DNA of 64,000 nt from Yersinia rochesterensis. GTDB lineage: Bacteria; Pseudomonadota; Gammaproteobacteria; Enterobacterales; Enterobacteriaceae. Position numbers and translations under genes: made by a program. The stretch's first letter is position 1; the number at the start of each line of letters is the position of its first letter. A model generated the notes under the pieces. That model saw only the letters and a program-made list of their open reading frames with translations. It did not search any database and was not told the origin of the DNA. The stretch spans positions 124,001 through 188,000 of the forward strand of contig NZ_CP032482.1 of NCBI RefSeq assembly GCF_003600645.1, in the 5' to 3' direction. Below are positions 10,954-20,028 of this stretch, piece after piece.

Positions 10954-11571
10954 ATGACAGTAACTATTCAATATAATAGCGAATTTAAAGATTACACTCT
11001 CTCTTCTTATGCTCAACAGTGGGCCACTAAACATGGCGATATCAAAGACACTGGGGCCGAAGGATACTCCAAAGATTTTGGCCAATTTGCCGGTGGCGGA
11101 TGGATTGATGGGACCCAATATTCAGTGAGTAGCTCTCATGGTACAGGTACCGCAATGATTGTTGACGGCGATTTGAAGTACTCCTTTATGCCTCAGTATA
11201 CCTTCTACGGCAAAATGGAAGGCTTGGAGTTAGGCGAAACATTGGCTAATAATCAAAATGGTATCGGTAAGCAGCTTAACGATCTGCAACTGAAATTGTG
11301 CGATGTAGATATTACCGGTGAGTTTGACCCTGCCAAAACCATGGCAGAGAACCATCAGGGCGAAATGCATAAAGCCACTTATGGTTTGATGCGCGGCAAT
11401 GCGGAACCGCTGCTGGAAATACTCGCTGCTAAAGGTATTGATGTGAATACGCCACTGAAAGATATGGCTATCGCCAGCCAATTCGATACCACAAGTGAAA
11501 TGATGGCTGACGCGCCAATTATTGATACTATCGGTTCATATGATGGTGCTGAAATATTGATGGCTGCGTAA
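10954..11571 (+). CDS. hasA: HasA hemophore
   Basis: Secreted heme-capture protein exported without an N-terminal signal by the HasD/HasE type I system. The 205 aa equal the recalled length of Y. pestis HasA. The N-terminal TVTIQYNS and the WATKHGD turn are family traits. The heme-binding tyrosine is kept (Y76 in DLKYSF). The position of the second ligand of Serratia HasA (H32) is Asp, resembling the Tyr-only mode of Y. pestis HasA. The histidine that normally supports the tyrosine appears replaced by Y82. The C terminus EILMAA fits the hydrophobic secretion signal (ELLAA in Serratia). First of four tandem paralogs and probably the only true hemophore. Confidence 0.9.
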   Translation: MTVTIQYNSEFKDYTLSSYAQQWATKHGDIKDTGAEGYSKDFGQFAGGGWIDGTQYSVSSSHGTGTAMIVDGDLKYSFMPQYTFYGKMEGLELGETLANNQNGIGKQLNDLQLKLCDVDITGEFDPAKTMAENHQGEMHKATYGLMRGNAEPLLEILAAKGIDVNTPLKDMAIASQFDTTSEMMADAPIIDTIGSYDGAEILMAA

Positions 11572-11617
11572 TAAAGGCCGTCATAACATCATTTTTTGAG
11601 TTGTACAAATAAAATAA

Positions 11618-11668
11618 AACCACCGCGAGCTACTCTGGTTGGTTTGGCATATATTGCTGGCGGTGGTT
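11618..11668 (+). repeat. Intercistronic hairpin after hasA
   Basis: Nine-base stem AACCACCGC/GCGGTGGTT closing a 33-base loop, without an adjacent T run. It is part of a longer spacer that is duplicated after the second hasA gene. More likely an mRNA-stabilising or processing hairpin than a full terminator, which would keep the proximal hasA message abundant. Confidence 0.6.
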
Positions 11669-11744
11669 ACTGTAATTTTATCCCGTAGATATATATGACT
11701 CATTGATGGGATATAGATTCATTGTCAATTAAAAGGATATTATT

Positions 11745-12386
11745 ATGACAGTAACTATTAAATATCACAGTCAATTCGCAGACCACACCATATCTTCTTA
11801 TACCCAGCAGTGGGCTACTGCTTACGGTGACTTAGTTCAGGCCAGTAATATTGATGAGCTATATTATTTCTTTAGCGATATCGACGCTAATGATAATAAT
11901 GAAATCGTTCTTGCTGGTTTTAAAAGCCCTTATCAGAGCGAAGCAATAATTATTGGTGGGACGCTCTTGGGTGATAATGGAAGAATGGGGATTGATAATT
12001 ATATTCAATCCTTGGAGTTTGGTGAGTCATTAATTTCTAATACTGATAATACCGCTAAACAACTTGAACAAGTGCAGTTGAGATTCGATGGCTTAGAAAT
12101 TGAAGGTGATTTTTATCATTCAGCCTGTTCATTATCTCGTGCGATACACGCTGAACCAGGCAAACCTTACCAAGATGGGGCCGATCAAGGCACATACAAT
12201 TTGCTGAGAGGCAATGCCGACTCAATGTTGGAACTCCTCAAAGCCCAAGGTGTTGATATCAATACTCCACTGAAAGATATGGCGATTGCCAGCCAGTTGG
12301 ATACCACAAGTGAAATGATGGCTGATGCGCCAATTATTGATACTATCGGTTCATATGATAGTGCCGAAATATTGATGGCAGCATAA
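11745..12386 (+). CDS. HasA-like secreted paralog, heme tyrosine lost
   Basis: 213-aa tandem duplicate of hasA. The N-terminal segment (TVTIKYHSQF, WATAYGD) and especially the last ~50 residues are near identical to the first copy (LKDMAIASQLDTTSEMMADAP, ending EILMAA), so export by HasDE is likely. In the heme loop the conserved tyrosine aligns with Leu (GGTLLGD) and no tyrosine is close by; residue 32 is Gln. Preceded by AAAAGGATATTATT, the same leader as the other copies. Probably a HasA-fold protein that does not bind heme in the known way; its role is unknown. Confidence 0.85.
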   Translation: MTVTIKYHSQFADHTISSYTQQWATAYGDLVQASNIDELYYFFSDIDANDNNEIVLAGFKSPYQSEAIIIGGTLLGDNGRMGIDNYIQSLEFGESLISNTDNTAKQLEQVQLRFDGLEIEGDFYHSACSLSRAIHAEPGKPYQDGADQGTYNLLRGNADSMLELLKAQGVDINTPLKDMAIASQLDTTSEMMADAPIIDTIGSYDSAEILMAA

Positions 12387-12432
12387 TAGTAATAAAGATC
12401 ATGATAATATCATTTTTAGATAAATAAAACAA

Positions 12433-12478
12433 AACCACCGCGAGCGACTCTGGTTGGTTTGGCGTATACCGCTTGCGG
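12433..12478 (+). repeat. Second copy of the hasA intercistronic hairpin
   Basis: Degenerate copy of the spacer at 11618-11668, sharing AACCACCGCGAGC and CTCTGGTTGGTTTGGC. The pairing has shifted to CCGCGAGCG/CGCTTGCGG (12438-12446 with 12470-12478). It shows that the duplication unit was a hasA gene plus its downstream spacer. The hasA3-hasA4 junction lacks it. Confidence 0.6.
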
Positions 12479-12567
12479 TAGACATTGTAACTTTATTTTA
12501 TTCCGTAGAGATATATAACTCAATGGCGAGTTATATATTATTAATGGTCAAATGAAAGGATACTATT

Positions 12568-13236
12568 ATGACTGTGGAAATAAAGTATCAACCAAAAATT
12601 AAAAATGAAACAATTTCTTCCTATCTTCATCAATGGGCAACTAAATTTGATGATATGGTTTTGATTAAACCAGATATAGAATACAGTATTATCTCCTCCA
12701 CTAAACCCTCCCCTCCAGTTTCCGGTAGAAAAATTGCTGCGGCCAGCTCCCATCTTTACGATCAGAAAAAAGCAGCAATAGTGACAGAGTTTGTAGCAAC
12801 GATTAATATAGATATAGAGGATTTACTCGATCAGCACTTAATTCCAGATATTAGCGGGAGTTTAGAGTTAGGTGAAAATTTATTCCCTACATCTGATCTG
12901 AAAGGTATAGGATTTGAACAGTTGCAACTTCAGGAAGTGCAATTGGAGTTCAGCGGATTAGATATTGCAGATGATATAACTAATTCTATTTATACTTTAT
13001 CTTATGTACTGAATGAGGATAAAAACTATCAAGGTGGAGAGGATCTTGGAATATACAACTTACTAAGAGGTAATGCAGAACCCATATTAATGAAGCTGGA
13101 AGCACAAGGCATTGATGTGCACACTCGGCTTAAAGATATGGCTATCGCCAGTCAGTTTGATATTGCCAGCGATATTATGGTCGATACATTAGATATTGAA
13201 ACTGTCGGTGTGCCACAAGAATTATTAGCCGCATAA
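12568..13236 (+). CDS. Divergent HasA-like paralog
   Basis: 222-aa third member of the tandem hasA family. The start TVEIKYQPKI, the SSYLHQWATKF segment and the C-terminal LKDMAIASQFD...ELLAA identify the family and the type I secretion signal. The region that carries the heme tyrosine has expanded and diverged (VATINIDIEDLLDQ); the ligand aligns with Thr and residue 32 is Leu. Shares with the fourth copy the motif GLDIADDI and the end LLAA, so these two form a subgroup. Strong AAAGGATACTATT leader. Function beyond being a secreted HasA-fold protein cannot be stated. Confidence 0.8.
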   Translation: MTVEIKYQPKIKNETISSYLHQWATKFDDMVLIKPDIEYSIISSTKPSPPVSGRKIAAASSHLYDQKKAAIVTEFVATINIDIEDLLDQHLIPDISGSLELGENLFPTSDLKGIGFEQLQLQEVQLEFSGLDIADDITNSIYTLSYVLNEDKNYQGGEDLGIYNLLRGNAEPILMKLEAQGIDVHTRLKDMAIASQFDIASDIMVDTLDIETVGVPQELLAA

Positions 13237-13252
13237 TTAAAAGGATATTATT

Positions 13253-13945
13253 ATGGCCGTTACTATCACATATGATAAAAAAATCAGTCATGAGTCTATT
13301 TCTTCATATACACGTAAATGGGCTAATTATTTCGGCGATATGACGCTAGCACCGTCTGATAACTCAGATGAAGATTATATTTTTCAGTTAGGGTCATACA
13401 GCCCAGCCGATTCAGGGAGTCTCTATGCATATGGAAGAATCAATCCTCAGCAGAATAATGTAGCGATAACCACTGGGTATGTAGCAACCACATCAATGGT
13501 AGGTGATGATCTATTTAATCAGCAAGTCACTGCGGGCATCAACGGAAGCTTGTATTTTGGTGAGAAAATATCGCCTCTTTCTAATATTGAGTTAAGTAAA
13601 GGCCAGCTCGACCATGAAATATATTATCGACTTAAGAATGAGAAGTTAAAATTTGACGGACTAGATATTGCAGATGATATAGAAAGTTCATTTTATATGT
13701 TGCTCCATTCCTACATTCATCATGACTGCCTAAGTGGTAAAGATCTCGGCGTATACAGTTTATTAAGAGGCGATGCCGAACCGATACTGAAAAAGCTGAA
13801 AGCGCAAGGTATTGACGTAGATACACCGCTTAAAGATATGGCTATTGCCAGTCAGTTTGAGGCCGCCAGCGAAGTTATCAATGACGCGCCAGTAATTGAT
13901 ACTGTCGGGACCGCCGCTAATGTTGAAATATTATTAGCTGCTTAA
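13253..13945 (+). CDS. Divergent HasA-like paralog
   Basis: 230-aa fourth tandem copy, only 16 bp after the third and preceded by AAAAGGATATTATT. Family traits are the start AVTITYDKKI, SSYTRKWANYFGD, GLDIADDI, and the C-terminal LKDMAIASQFEAAS ending EILLAA. The tyrosine ligand position is Thr (VATTSM) and position 32 is Leu, so classical heme capture is not expected. The 150-bp gap to hasD has no clear terminator. Confidence 0.8.
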   Translation: MAVTITYDKKISHESISSYTRKWANYFGDMTLAPSDNSDEDYIFQLGSYSPADSGSLYAYGRINPQQNNVAITTGYVATTSMVGDDLFNQQVTAGINGSLYFGEKISPLSNIELSKGQLDHEIYYRLKNEKLKFDGLDIADDIESSFYMLLHSYIHHDCLSGKDLGVYSLLRGDAEPILKKLKAQGIDVDTPLKDMAIASQFEAASEVINDAPVIDTVGTAANVEILLAA

Positions 13946-14095
13946 TAAAGATTGTAAAAATTATTTTTTTGGTGAGTTGATAATATTACCGTCATACCTT
14001 GGATGATACTGGTTATATTTGTATCACTAAGGGTTTAAATTATTGTATTTGAGAAATAAAACAGCGCTAACTCAGACAGTAATCCTACTTTTAGT

Positions 14096-15916
14096 ATGGG
14101 AATGGACGCCATGGAATCATATAAAATCCCAGAGACTTCCTCGGAGTCTCTGACTATCCTTTCTGTTTTAGCCCATCATAAGAAGAGTCTCTGGGGAATA
14201 GGGCTATTTACCGCAGTAATTAATCTTTTAATGTTGGCCCCCGCTATTTATATGCTGCAGGTTTATGATCGCGTTTTGGCGTCAGCGAATACCATGACAT
14301 TATTGATGCTCACTATTTTGGTACTGGGAATATTTGTATTTATTGGCTTACTTGAATGGATTCGCAGCGCGATAGTTATTCGGCTTGGGACTCGGATTGA
14401 TATGCAACTTAATCAACGGGTCTTTAACGCCGCGTTTTCATCTCAACTTGTGGGCCATAAAACACCGGCAGCACAAGCTTTAAATGATCTGACCTCTCTA
14501 CGTCAGTTTGCGACGGGAAATGCCCTATTTGCCTTTTTTGATGCTCCTTGGTTCCCACTTTACTTATTGGTCATTTTTGTCCTCCATCCCTGGTTAGGTG
14601 TATTAGCCGCATCCGGTGCTTGTGTGTTGATTTTTTTAGCTTGGCTCAACCAGTGGGTGTGTAAAAAGTCATTAAAAGAAGCTTCCACAATAACTTCACA
14701 AGCAACACAGCAAGCCAATGCGAATTTGCGCAATGCAGATGCTATTGAAGCCATGGGAATGTTGGATGCATTACGCAGACGTTGGTTAGTCCAGCATTCA
14801 CATTTTCTTTATCAGCAAAATATTGCCAGTGACAAAAGCAGTCAGGTGACTGCGGCATCTAAATCCAGTCGCCATGCTTTGCAATCAATGATGCTAGGGC
14901 TAGGTGCATTACTGGTCATTGACGGCGCAATTACGGCGGGAGTCATGATTGCTGGTTCAATTTTAATCGGCCGGGTATTAGGGCCTATTGACCAGTTAAT
15001 TGCAGTTTGGAAACAATGGAGCCAGGCGCGGTTGTCTTATCAGCGTCTGGCTCATTTATTAGCAGAGCATCCACCTGTACCCGCAGGTATGGTTTTGTCT
15101 GCGCCAATAGGAAAACTCAGCGTAATACAGCTCACTGTTTGTAAGCCGGGCACACATATCCCAATTTTATATTCCATCAACTTTGAATTGCATCCCGGTA
15201 ATATTTTGGGTGTTTTGGGGCCATCCGGCAGTGGCAAATCGACCTTGGCGAAACTGTTGGTCGCATGTAAACCGGCTTTCAGCGGTTCGGTGCGATTAGA
15301 TAGCGCGAATATCTCTCAATGGGATAAAGCCCACCTAGGGCAATTTATTGGTTACCTGCCACAGGATATTCAGCTATTTCGAGGTTCGATTGCTGAAAAT
15401 ATTGCGCGCTTTGGCACGATTGACACAGTAAAAGTTATCGCGGCGGCTCAGATGGCGGGGGTTCACGATTTAATCTTACATCTGCCGTGCGGATATGACT
15501 CTCAACTAGGCGAGGGCGGTGAGGCATTATCTGGCGGCCAGCGCCAGCGCATTGCTTTAGCACGGGCAATGTATGGTGTACCACGGCTTATTGTGTTGGA
15601 TGAGCCAAATGCCAATTTGGATAAAGAAGGTGAAAAAGCTTTATTAGAAAGCATTATCCGGCTCAAACAGCAGGGTTGCACCATTGTGATGATCACCCAT
15701 AAGCCAGAGTTATTGTCAGATAGCGACTACCTATTGCTGCTCAATAAAGGGCGGGTGGAATTGTTCGATCGTACTGCAACCGTTTTACAGCAGATTAAAG
15801 GGCAGGAGAAGCCGCCGGTTAAAGATGAAGTCAAAGCACCAGCGAGTAAAAAGTCTTGGAATAGCGGTATCTCATATGGTGCTGTCCCAGCTCGCACGGC
15901 ATCACAAAAATCATGA
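14096..15916 (+). CDS. hasD: Type I secretion ABC transporter for HasA
   Basis: Inner-membrane ABC exporter that drives HasA secretion with HasE and a TolC-type channel encoded elsewhere. The 606-aa protein has an N-terminal membrane domain with several hydrophobic segments (about residues 35-300). Its nucleotide-binding domain carries Walker A GPSGSGKST (near 378), signature LSGGQRQR (near 478), Walker B LIVLDEP (near 500) and the TH switch in MITHK. There is no N-terminal peptidase domain, fitting cargo with uncleaved C-terminal signals. Three in-frame ATGs (14096, 14102, 14111) make the exact start uncertain. Confidence 0.9.
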   Translation: MGMDAMESYKIPETSSESLTILSVLAHHKKSLWGIGLFTAVINLLMLAPAIYMLQVYDRVLASANTMTLLMLTILVLGIFVFIGLLEWIRSAIVIRLGTRIDMQLNQRVFNAAFSSQLVGHKTPAAQALNDLTSLRQFATGNALFAFFDAPWFPLYLLVIFVLHPWLGVLAASGACVLIFLAWLNQWVCKKSLKEASTITSQATQQANANLRNADAIEAMGMLDALRRRWLVQHSHFLYQQNIASDKSSQVTAASKSSRHALQSMMLGLGALLVIDGAITAGVMIAGSILIGRVLGPIDQLIAVWKQWSQARLSYQRLAHLLAEHPPVPAGMVLSAPIGKLSVIQLTVCKPGTHIPILYSINFELHPGNILGVLGPSGSGKSTLAKLLVACKPAFSGSVRLDSANISQWDKAHLGQFIGYLPQDIQLFRGSIAENIARFGTIDTVKVIAAAQMAGVHDLILHLPCGYDSQLGEGGEALSGGQRQRIALARAMYGVPRLIVLDEPNANLDKEGEKALLESIIRLKQQGCTIVMITHKPELLSDSDYLLLLNKGRVELFDRTATVLQQIKGQEKPPVKDEVKAPASKKSWNSGISYGAVPARTASQKS

Positions 15917-15949
15917 TATTAAATATATCCACGGAAGGAGAAGTCACCG

Positions 15950-17281
15950 ATGTTACCTGAATCTAGTCGTAGCTCGGCTAAGAATATGCATCAAAACCCA
16001 CCGCCGCTTCAGACCAATAGCGGGAGATATCTTAGCCTTGGCGGGTTATTGGTTATAGGCGGTTTCATCGGTTCTTTGCTTTGGGCGGGGTTGGCACCCT
16101 TGGATAAAGGTATTGCTGTTATGGGGCATATTGTTGTCGCGGAAAATCGTAAGTTGGTTCAACCGTTGCAAGGAGGGCGTATTCAACAATTGCATATTGC
16201 CGAGGGTGAGGACGTCACAGAAGGGCAGTTACTTATCACGCTGGATGATACTGCAATGCGTAGTCATCGGGATAACTTACAGCATCAGTATTTGAACGCC
16301 CTCGCTCAGGAAGCCCGTCTCACTGCGGAACAACATGAATTGCCGACAATTACTTTTCCCCCGATGTTGCTCCAGCACCCCGCGCAGCCTTTAGTTGAAC
16401 GCAATATTGTTTTGCAACAACAGCTTTTTCGTCATCGCCGCCAAGCTCAACTGAGTGAAATTGCTCGGTTATCTGCACAAATTACTCGTCACGAGAGTCA
16501 GTTGGATGGATTACAAACGATGCGAGGCCATAACCAGCAACAATTTGACTTGTTCCAGCAGCAATTACAGGGGGTTCAGTTATTAGCGAGAAATGGTCAT
16601 GTTTCTCAAAGCCAACTGTTAGAGATGGAGCGACAGGCGATTTCACTGCGTGCCAATATAGAGAAAAATACCAGCGAAATCTTGGAGCTTCACAAGCAAA
16701 TTGGTGAAACAGAGCAGCATATCTTACAACGGCGTGAACAGTATAAAAGTGAGAATCGCGAGCAACTGGCCAAAGCGCAGCAAAGCACTCAAGAGTTAGA
16801 GTTGCGTTTGGGGGTTGCGGAATATGAGTTAGATAACACGCGTATTTACGCGCCAGTCAGTGGCACGGTTATCGCGCTTGCTCAGCATACTGTTGGCGGC
16901 GTGGTCAGTACCGGGCAAACATTAATGGAGCTGGTTCCCAGTGGGCAGCCATTATTAGCGGAGGCTCAACTACCCGTGTCCTTAATTGATAAGGTGGTGA
17001 TTGGGCTACCCGTAGATCTGAATTTCTCTGCCTTTAATCAAAGTAATACCCCACGATTACAAGGTTCTGTATTGCATGTTGGTGCGGATCGGATACAGCA
17101 TCCTCAGACTTTAGAGCCTTATTATCCCTTAACTGTCGCTATTGATATTGAGCAAACTGAGCTAGAAATCCGGCCCGGTATGTCAGTTGATATTTTTATC
17201 CGCACAGGGGAACGGTCATTACTTAATTATTTGTTTAAACCGCTCACAGACCGCCTGCATGTCGCCTTTGCTGAAGAGTAA
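15950..17281 (+). CDS. hasE: Type I secretion membrane fusion protein
   Basis: Periplasmic adaptor of the HlyD family linking HasD to TolC. 443 aa: a short cytoplasmic tail, one transmembrane helix (about residues 27-47, GGLLVIGGFIGSLLWAG), a lipoyl-like half (VQPLQGGRIQQL near 65), a long Gln-rich coiled coil (about 110-290) and the C-terminal beta barrel with YAPVSGTV. AAGGAG lies ten bases before the ATG, 33 bp after hasD. Encoded between the ABC protein and HasB, as in known has loci. Confidence 0.9.
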   Translation: MLPESSRSSAKNMHQNPPPLQTNSGRYLSLGGLLVIGGFIGSLLWAGLAPLDKGIAVMGHIVVAENRKLVQPLQGGRIQQLHIAEGEDVTEGQLLITLDDTAMRSHRDNLQHQYLNALAQEARLTAEQHELPTITFPPMLLQHPAQPLVERNIVLQQQLFRHRRQAQLSEIARLSAQITRHESQLDGLQTMRGHNQQQFDLFQQQLQGVQLLARNGHVSQSQLLEMERQAISLRANIEKNTSEILELHKQIGETEQHILQRREQYKSENREQLAKAQQSTQELELRLGVAEYELDNTRIYAPVSGTVIALAQHTVGGVVSTGQTLMELVPSGQPLLAEAQLPVSLIDKVVIGLPVDLNFSAFNQSNTPRLQGSVLHVGADRIQHPQTLEPYYPLTVAIDIEQTELEIRPGMSVDIFIRTGERSLLNYLFKPLTDRLHVAFAEE

Positions 17282-17318
17282 TTCTTGAGAGGTAACGGAT
17301 TAAAAATAAAGGAATATA

Positions 17319-18158
17319 GTGATTCAATTTATGAAAAAACGACAGGATAGCGGCAGTATCATGCTTTGGTGGGGAAGTATCTTATTTACCAGCGGCATCC
17401 ATATCTCTCTGATATGGCTATTGAGTCACACATTTATGCTCCCGCCCTCAACAGAGGTCTCTCCTGTGGCAATGATGCTCGCCTTGTCGACAGAACCGGA
17501 ATTTACCCAAAACTTAGAGCAAGATTCGGTGGTGGGGATCACCCAAAACACCAATGAGCCAATAGTCGAGCAGTTGGAAAACCAACCAGAAGATGTCAGC
17601 CAAGTGCTGACCGCTCCCGAGCACTCTAATGCTGCGTTGGTTGTTGAAAGAAAGGTAGACACCGATAAAAAAGAGCCGACCAAGGTAAAACGACCACAAC
17701 AAAAAGTCATAACATCGCGCCAACCTATCAGCGAGCAATTACCTGAAAATCAAAGTAAACCTTCTACGCCCGCAGTGACAACCAGCACACTATTGTCTGG
17801 CGAAAGTCACCAGGTTGCGGCGGCCGCGAACAGTGATTCGGCGCATAATCAAAAGAGTAAAATGAATTGGAAAAGCCGCTTACAAGGGCATTTGGCGGGG
17901 TTTAAACGTTATCCTCTCCGCGCCAAAAAACAGCGCCAACAAGGAGACGCGATTATCCGTTTTGTGGTCAATAAAGAGGGATATGTGCTCTCCGTTAAAC
18001 TCATTAAAAGCAGTGGAACAGCGGCTTTAGATCAAGAAGCATTGGCCGTGATTAAACGCGCCCAACCATTGCCTCCGCCGCCGGCCGGGTTGTTATCGAA
18101 TGGGCAGGTAACATTGGCTATGCCCATTGGTTTTGAGCTGAAAAGTAAAAAATGGTGA
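17319..18158 (+). CDS. hasB: HasB, TonB-like energiser of HasR
   Basis: Inner-membrane-anchored, periplasm-spanning protein that transmits proton-motive energy to HasR. 279 aa with one N-terminal membrane helix (about residues 12-35), a Pro/Gln/Glu-rich linker, and a TonB C-terminal domain: YPLRAKKQRQQGDAIIRFVV, then GTAALDQEALAVIKRAQPLPPPP. I use the GTG at 17319 because AAAGGA lies six bases before it; the ATG four codons later is too distant. Last gene of the has cluster; presumably works with ExbB/ExbD encoded elsewhere. Confidence 0.88.
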   Translation: MIQFMKKRQDSGSIMLWWGSILFTSGIHISLIWLLSHTFMLPPSTEVSPVAMMLALSTEPEFTQNLEQDSVVGITQNTNEPIVEQLENQPEDVSQVLTAPEHSNAALVVERKVDTDKKEPTKVKRPQQKVITSRQPISEQLPENQSKPSTPAVTTSTLLSGESHQVAAAANSDSAHNQKSKMNWKSRLQGHLAGFKRYPLRAKKQRQQGDAIIRFVVNKEGYVLSVKLIKSSGTAALDQEALAVIKRAQPLPPPPAGLLSNGQVTLAMPIGFELKSKKW

Positions 18159-18311
18159 ATGGTGGCGGCCGTTTGAAACCGTTTAGAGCAATAACAAAGT
18201 TGATAAGCGGGGAAATGTGCTGAATGGGTCGTAGCGGCGTGTGCCGCGGGAGCGCCCATCGGTGCAGTCGCCTCGTCAATCACCGAGCTATAAAAAAGGT
18301 TTGTCAGTAAC

Positions 18312-18338
18312 CTAAACCGGGCATAAAGCCCGGTTTAG
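18312..18338. terminator. Convergent hairpin after hasB
   Basis: Perfect eleven-base stem CTAAACCGGGC/GCCCGGTTTAG with a five-base loop between the convergent hasB and the flavoprotein gene. No long T run on either side, so termination strength is uncertain, but the position suits a shared transcription barrier. Confidence 0.6.
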
Positions 18339-18365
18339 TTAGCGAGAAAAGATTAGGTGGAAATA

Positions 18366-19829
18366 TTATTCACCAGGGCAGCGCAGACAACGCTCCGCCT
18401 CGTCAGTGCCCAGTTTTAACTTGGACTGCAAATCACGTAATGCTGTACGCAAACCTTCCTCAATAACGGGATGGTAGAACGGCATATCCAGCATTTGATT
18501 GATGGTCATTTGCTGTTGATGTGCCCACGCTAATAGATGTGCAATATGCTCGGCGCTCGGCCCCATCATTTCAGCACCCAGGAAGCGACCTGTTCCCTGT
18601 TCGCCATAAACCCGCAAAATACCTTTGTTTTTCAGCATGACACGCGAGCGACCTTGGTTCTCAAAAGAGACTTCGCCGATTTCAAAACAACCGCATGCAC
18701 TGAATTTTTGCGACAGCTCGCGGAAAGTAGAGCCAACCATTGCGATTTGTGGATCAGAAAACACCACTGAAATTACGCTGCGGCGTAAACCCGGCACTAC
18801 TTCAGGGAATCCGGCAGCATTCACCCCGGCAATGCGGGCCTGATCACTGGCTTCATGCAACAATGGCAATTGGTTACTGGCATCCCCGGCGATAAAGATA
18901 TGTGGCACGCTGGTCTGCATTGTCAGCCGATCGGCGGACGGTACACCGCGCTCATCAAGCTCCAGTGAGGTATTTTCCAGCCCCAGTTTATCAACATTTG
19001 GACGGCGACCAGTGGCCGCTAAAACATAATCCACCATAATTTCTTGTGGTGAACCGGCTTCATCCAAATAGCGGATAAAGACTTTATCCCCTTCGCGCTG
19101 CATCACTTCAACTTTCACATCTGGATTGAGATAGAATTCCTCACCCAGCGTTTTTGCTGCGTAATTACGCACAATACTGTCTGTCAGGGGGCCGACACCA
19201 CCACCCACGCCGAACATTTTAACTTGAACACCAAGCCGATGCAGCGCCTGACCCAGCTCCAGCCCGATAACCCCAGGGCCGAAAACTGCGACTGATTCGG
19301 GTAAGTCATCCCAGTTGAAAACGTCATCATTGACGATAAGCCGGTCACCCAGCTCATTCCAGGCGGCAGGCCAAGTTGGGCGAGAGCCGGTAGCAATCAC
19401 GATACGCTGCGCAATGATTTTTTGTGAAGAAAGGCCAATGTGATCATCTACTTGCAGTGTATTGTCATCAATAAAACGGGCGTACCCCTGAATTTTATCC
19501 TCTGCTGGAATATTATCGACACCTTCCAGCACAAAACCAACAAAACGGTCGCGTTCGCGCTTCACGCGATCCATCACTTTGCGGCCATTAATCAAGATAT
19601 TACCTTGCGGATGGATACCAAAACCGGGCGCTTTTTCAATCTGATGCACAGCTTCAGCCGCGGCAATCAGTAGTTTGGATGGCATGCAACCGACGCGGGC
19701 ACAGGTGGTGCCGTATTCGCCACCTTCAATCATCACCACATTTGGGGTCGACAGTTTGGCAGCGCGATAAGCGCCAAGCCCGGCAGTACCGCCGCCAATA
19801 ACGGCGACATCAACGTTTAAGGTTTTCAT
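18366..19829 (-). CDS. Dihydrolipoamide dehydrogenase-like flavoprotein
   Basis: Class I pyridine-nucleotide disulfide oxidoreductase, 487 aa. Visible: FAD-binding GGGTAG (residues 12-17), redox-active pair C43/C48 in TTCARVGCMPSK, a NAD(P)-binding GPGVIGLELG near 190, the second FAD motif FIAGDASNQ near 310, and the catalytic pair H453/E458 in HPVIEE. Unusual is a C-terminal extension ending in C481-x2-C484, not typical of E3 enzymes and similar in idea to the second dithiol of mercuric or thioredoxin reductases. It follows the peroxiredoxin-glutaredoxin gene on the same strand, across an ERIC element, opposite oxyR. I infer it may reduce a thiol partner in peroxide defence; the electron acceptor is unknown. 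It is not next to any 2-oxoacid dehydrogenase genes. Confidence 0.85.
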   Translation of the reverse strand: MKTLNVDVAVIGGGTAGLGAYRAAKLSTPNVVMIEGGEYGTTCARVGCMPSKLLIAAAEAVHQIEKAPGFGIHPQGNILINGRKVMDRVKRERDRFVGFVLEGVDNIPAEDKIQGYARFIDDNTLQVDDHIGLSSQKIIAQRIVIATGSRPTWPAAWNELGDRLIVNDDVFNWDDLPESVAVFGPGVIGLELGQALHRLGVQVKMFGVGGGVGPLTDSIVRNYAAKTLGEEFYLNPDVKVEVMQREGDKVFIRYLDEAGSPQEIMVDYVLAATGRRPNVDKLGLENTSLELDERGVPSADRLTMQTSVPHIFIAGDASNQLPLLHEASDQARIAGVNAAGFPEVVPGLRRSVISVVFSDPQIAMVGSTFRELSQKFSACGCFEIGEVSFENQGRSRVMLKNKGILRVYGEQGTGRFLGAEMMGPSAEHIAHLLAWAHQQQMTINQMLDMPFYHPVIEEGLRTALRDLQSKLKLGTDEAERCLRCPGE

Positions 19830-19873
19830 GTCTATTCCTAACAGAAAAAAAGGGTAGGCCGAAGCCTACCAAG

Positions 19874-20000
19874 TATACCCTTCGTATTTGAAGCTACAGG
19901 GTTGTTAGCTACGCTTACCCACCCGAATCACTTACTTGAGTAAGCTCAACGGGATGAGTTCACTTGCCGCCGACCTGCAACTTCAATGACTTTGGGTATT
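19874..20000 (-). repeat. ERIC element between flavoprotein and peroxiredoxin genes
   Basis: Complete ~127-bp ERIC copy in reverse orientation to the arg copies, beginning TATACCCTTCG and ending TTTGGGTATT. It occupies nearly the whole intergenic space and would be co-transcribed if the two minus-strand genes form an operon. Confidence 0.88.
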
Positions 20001-20028
20001 CACGATATCTTTATTTTTATTAATGTCA

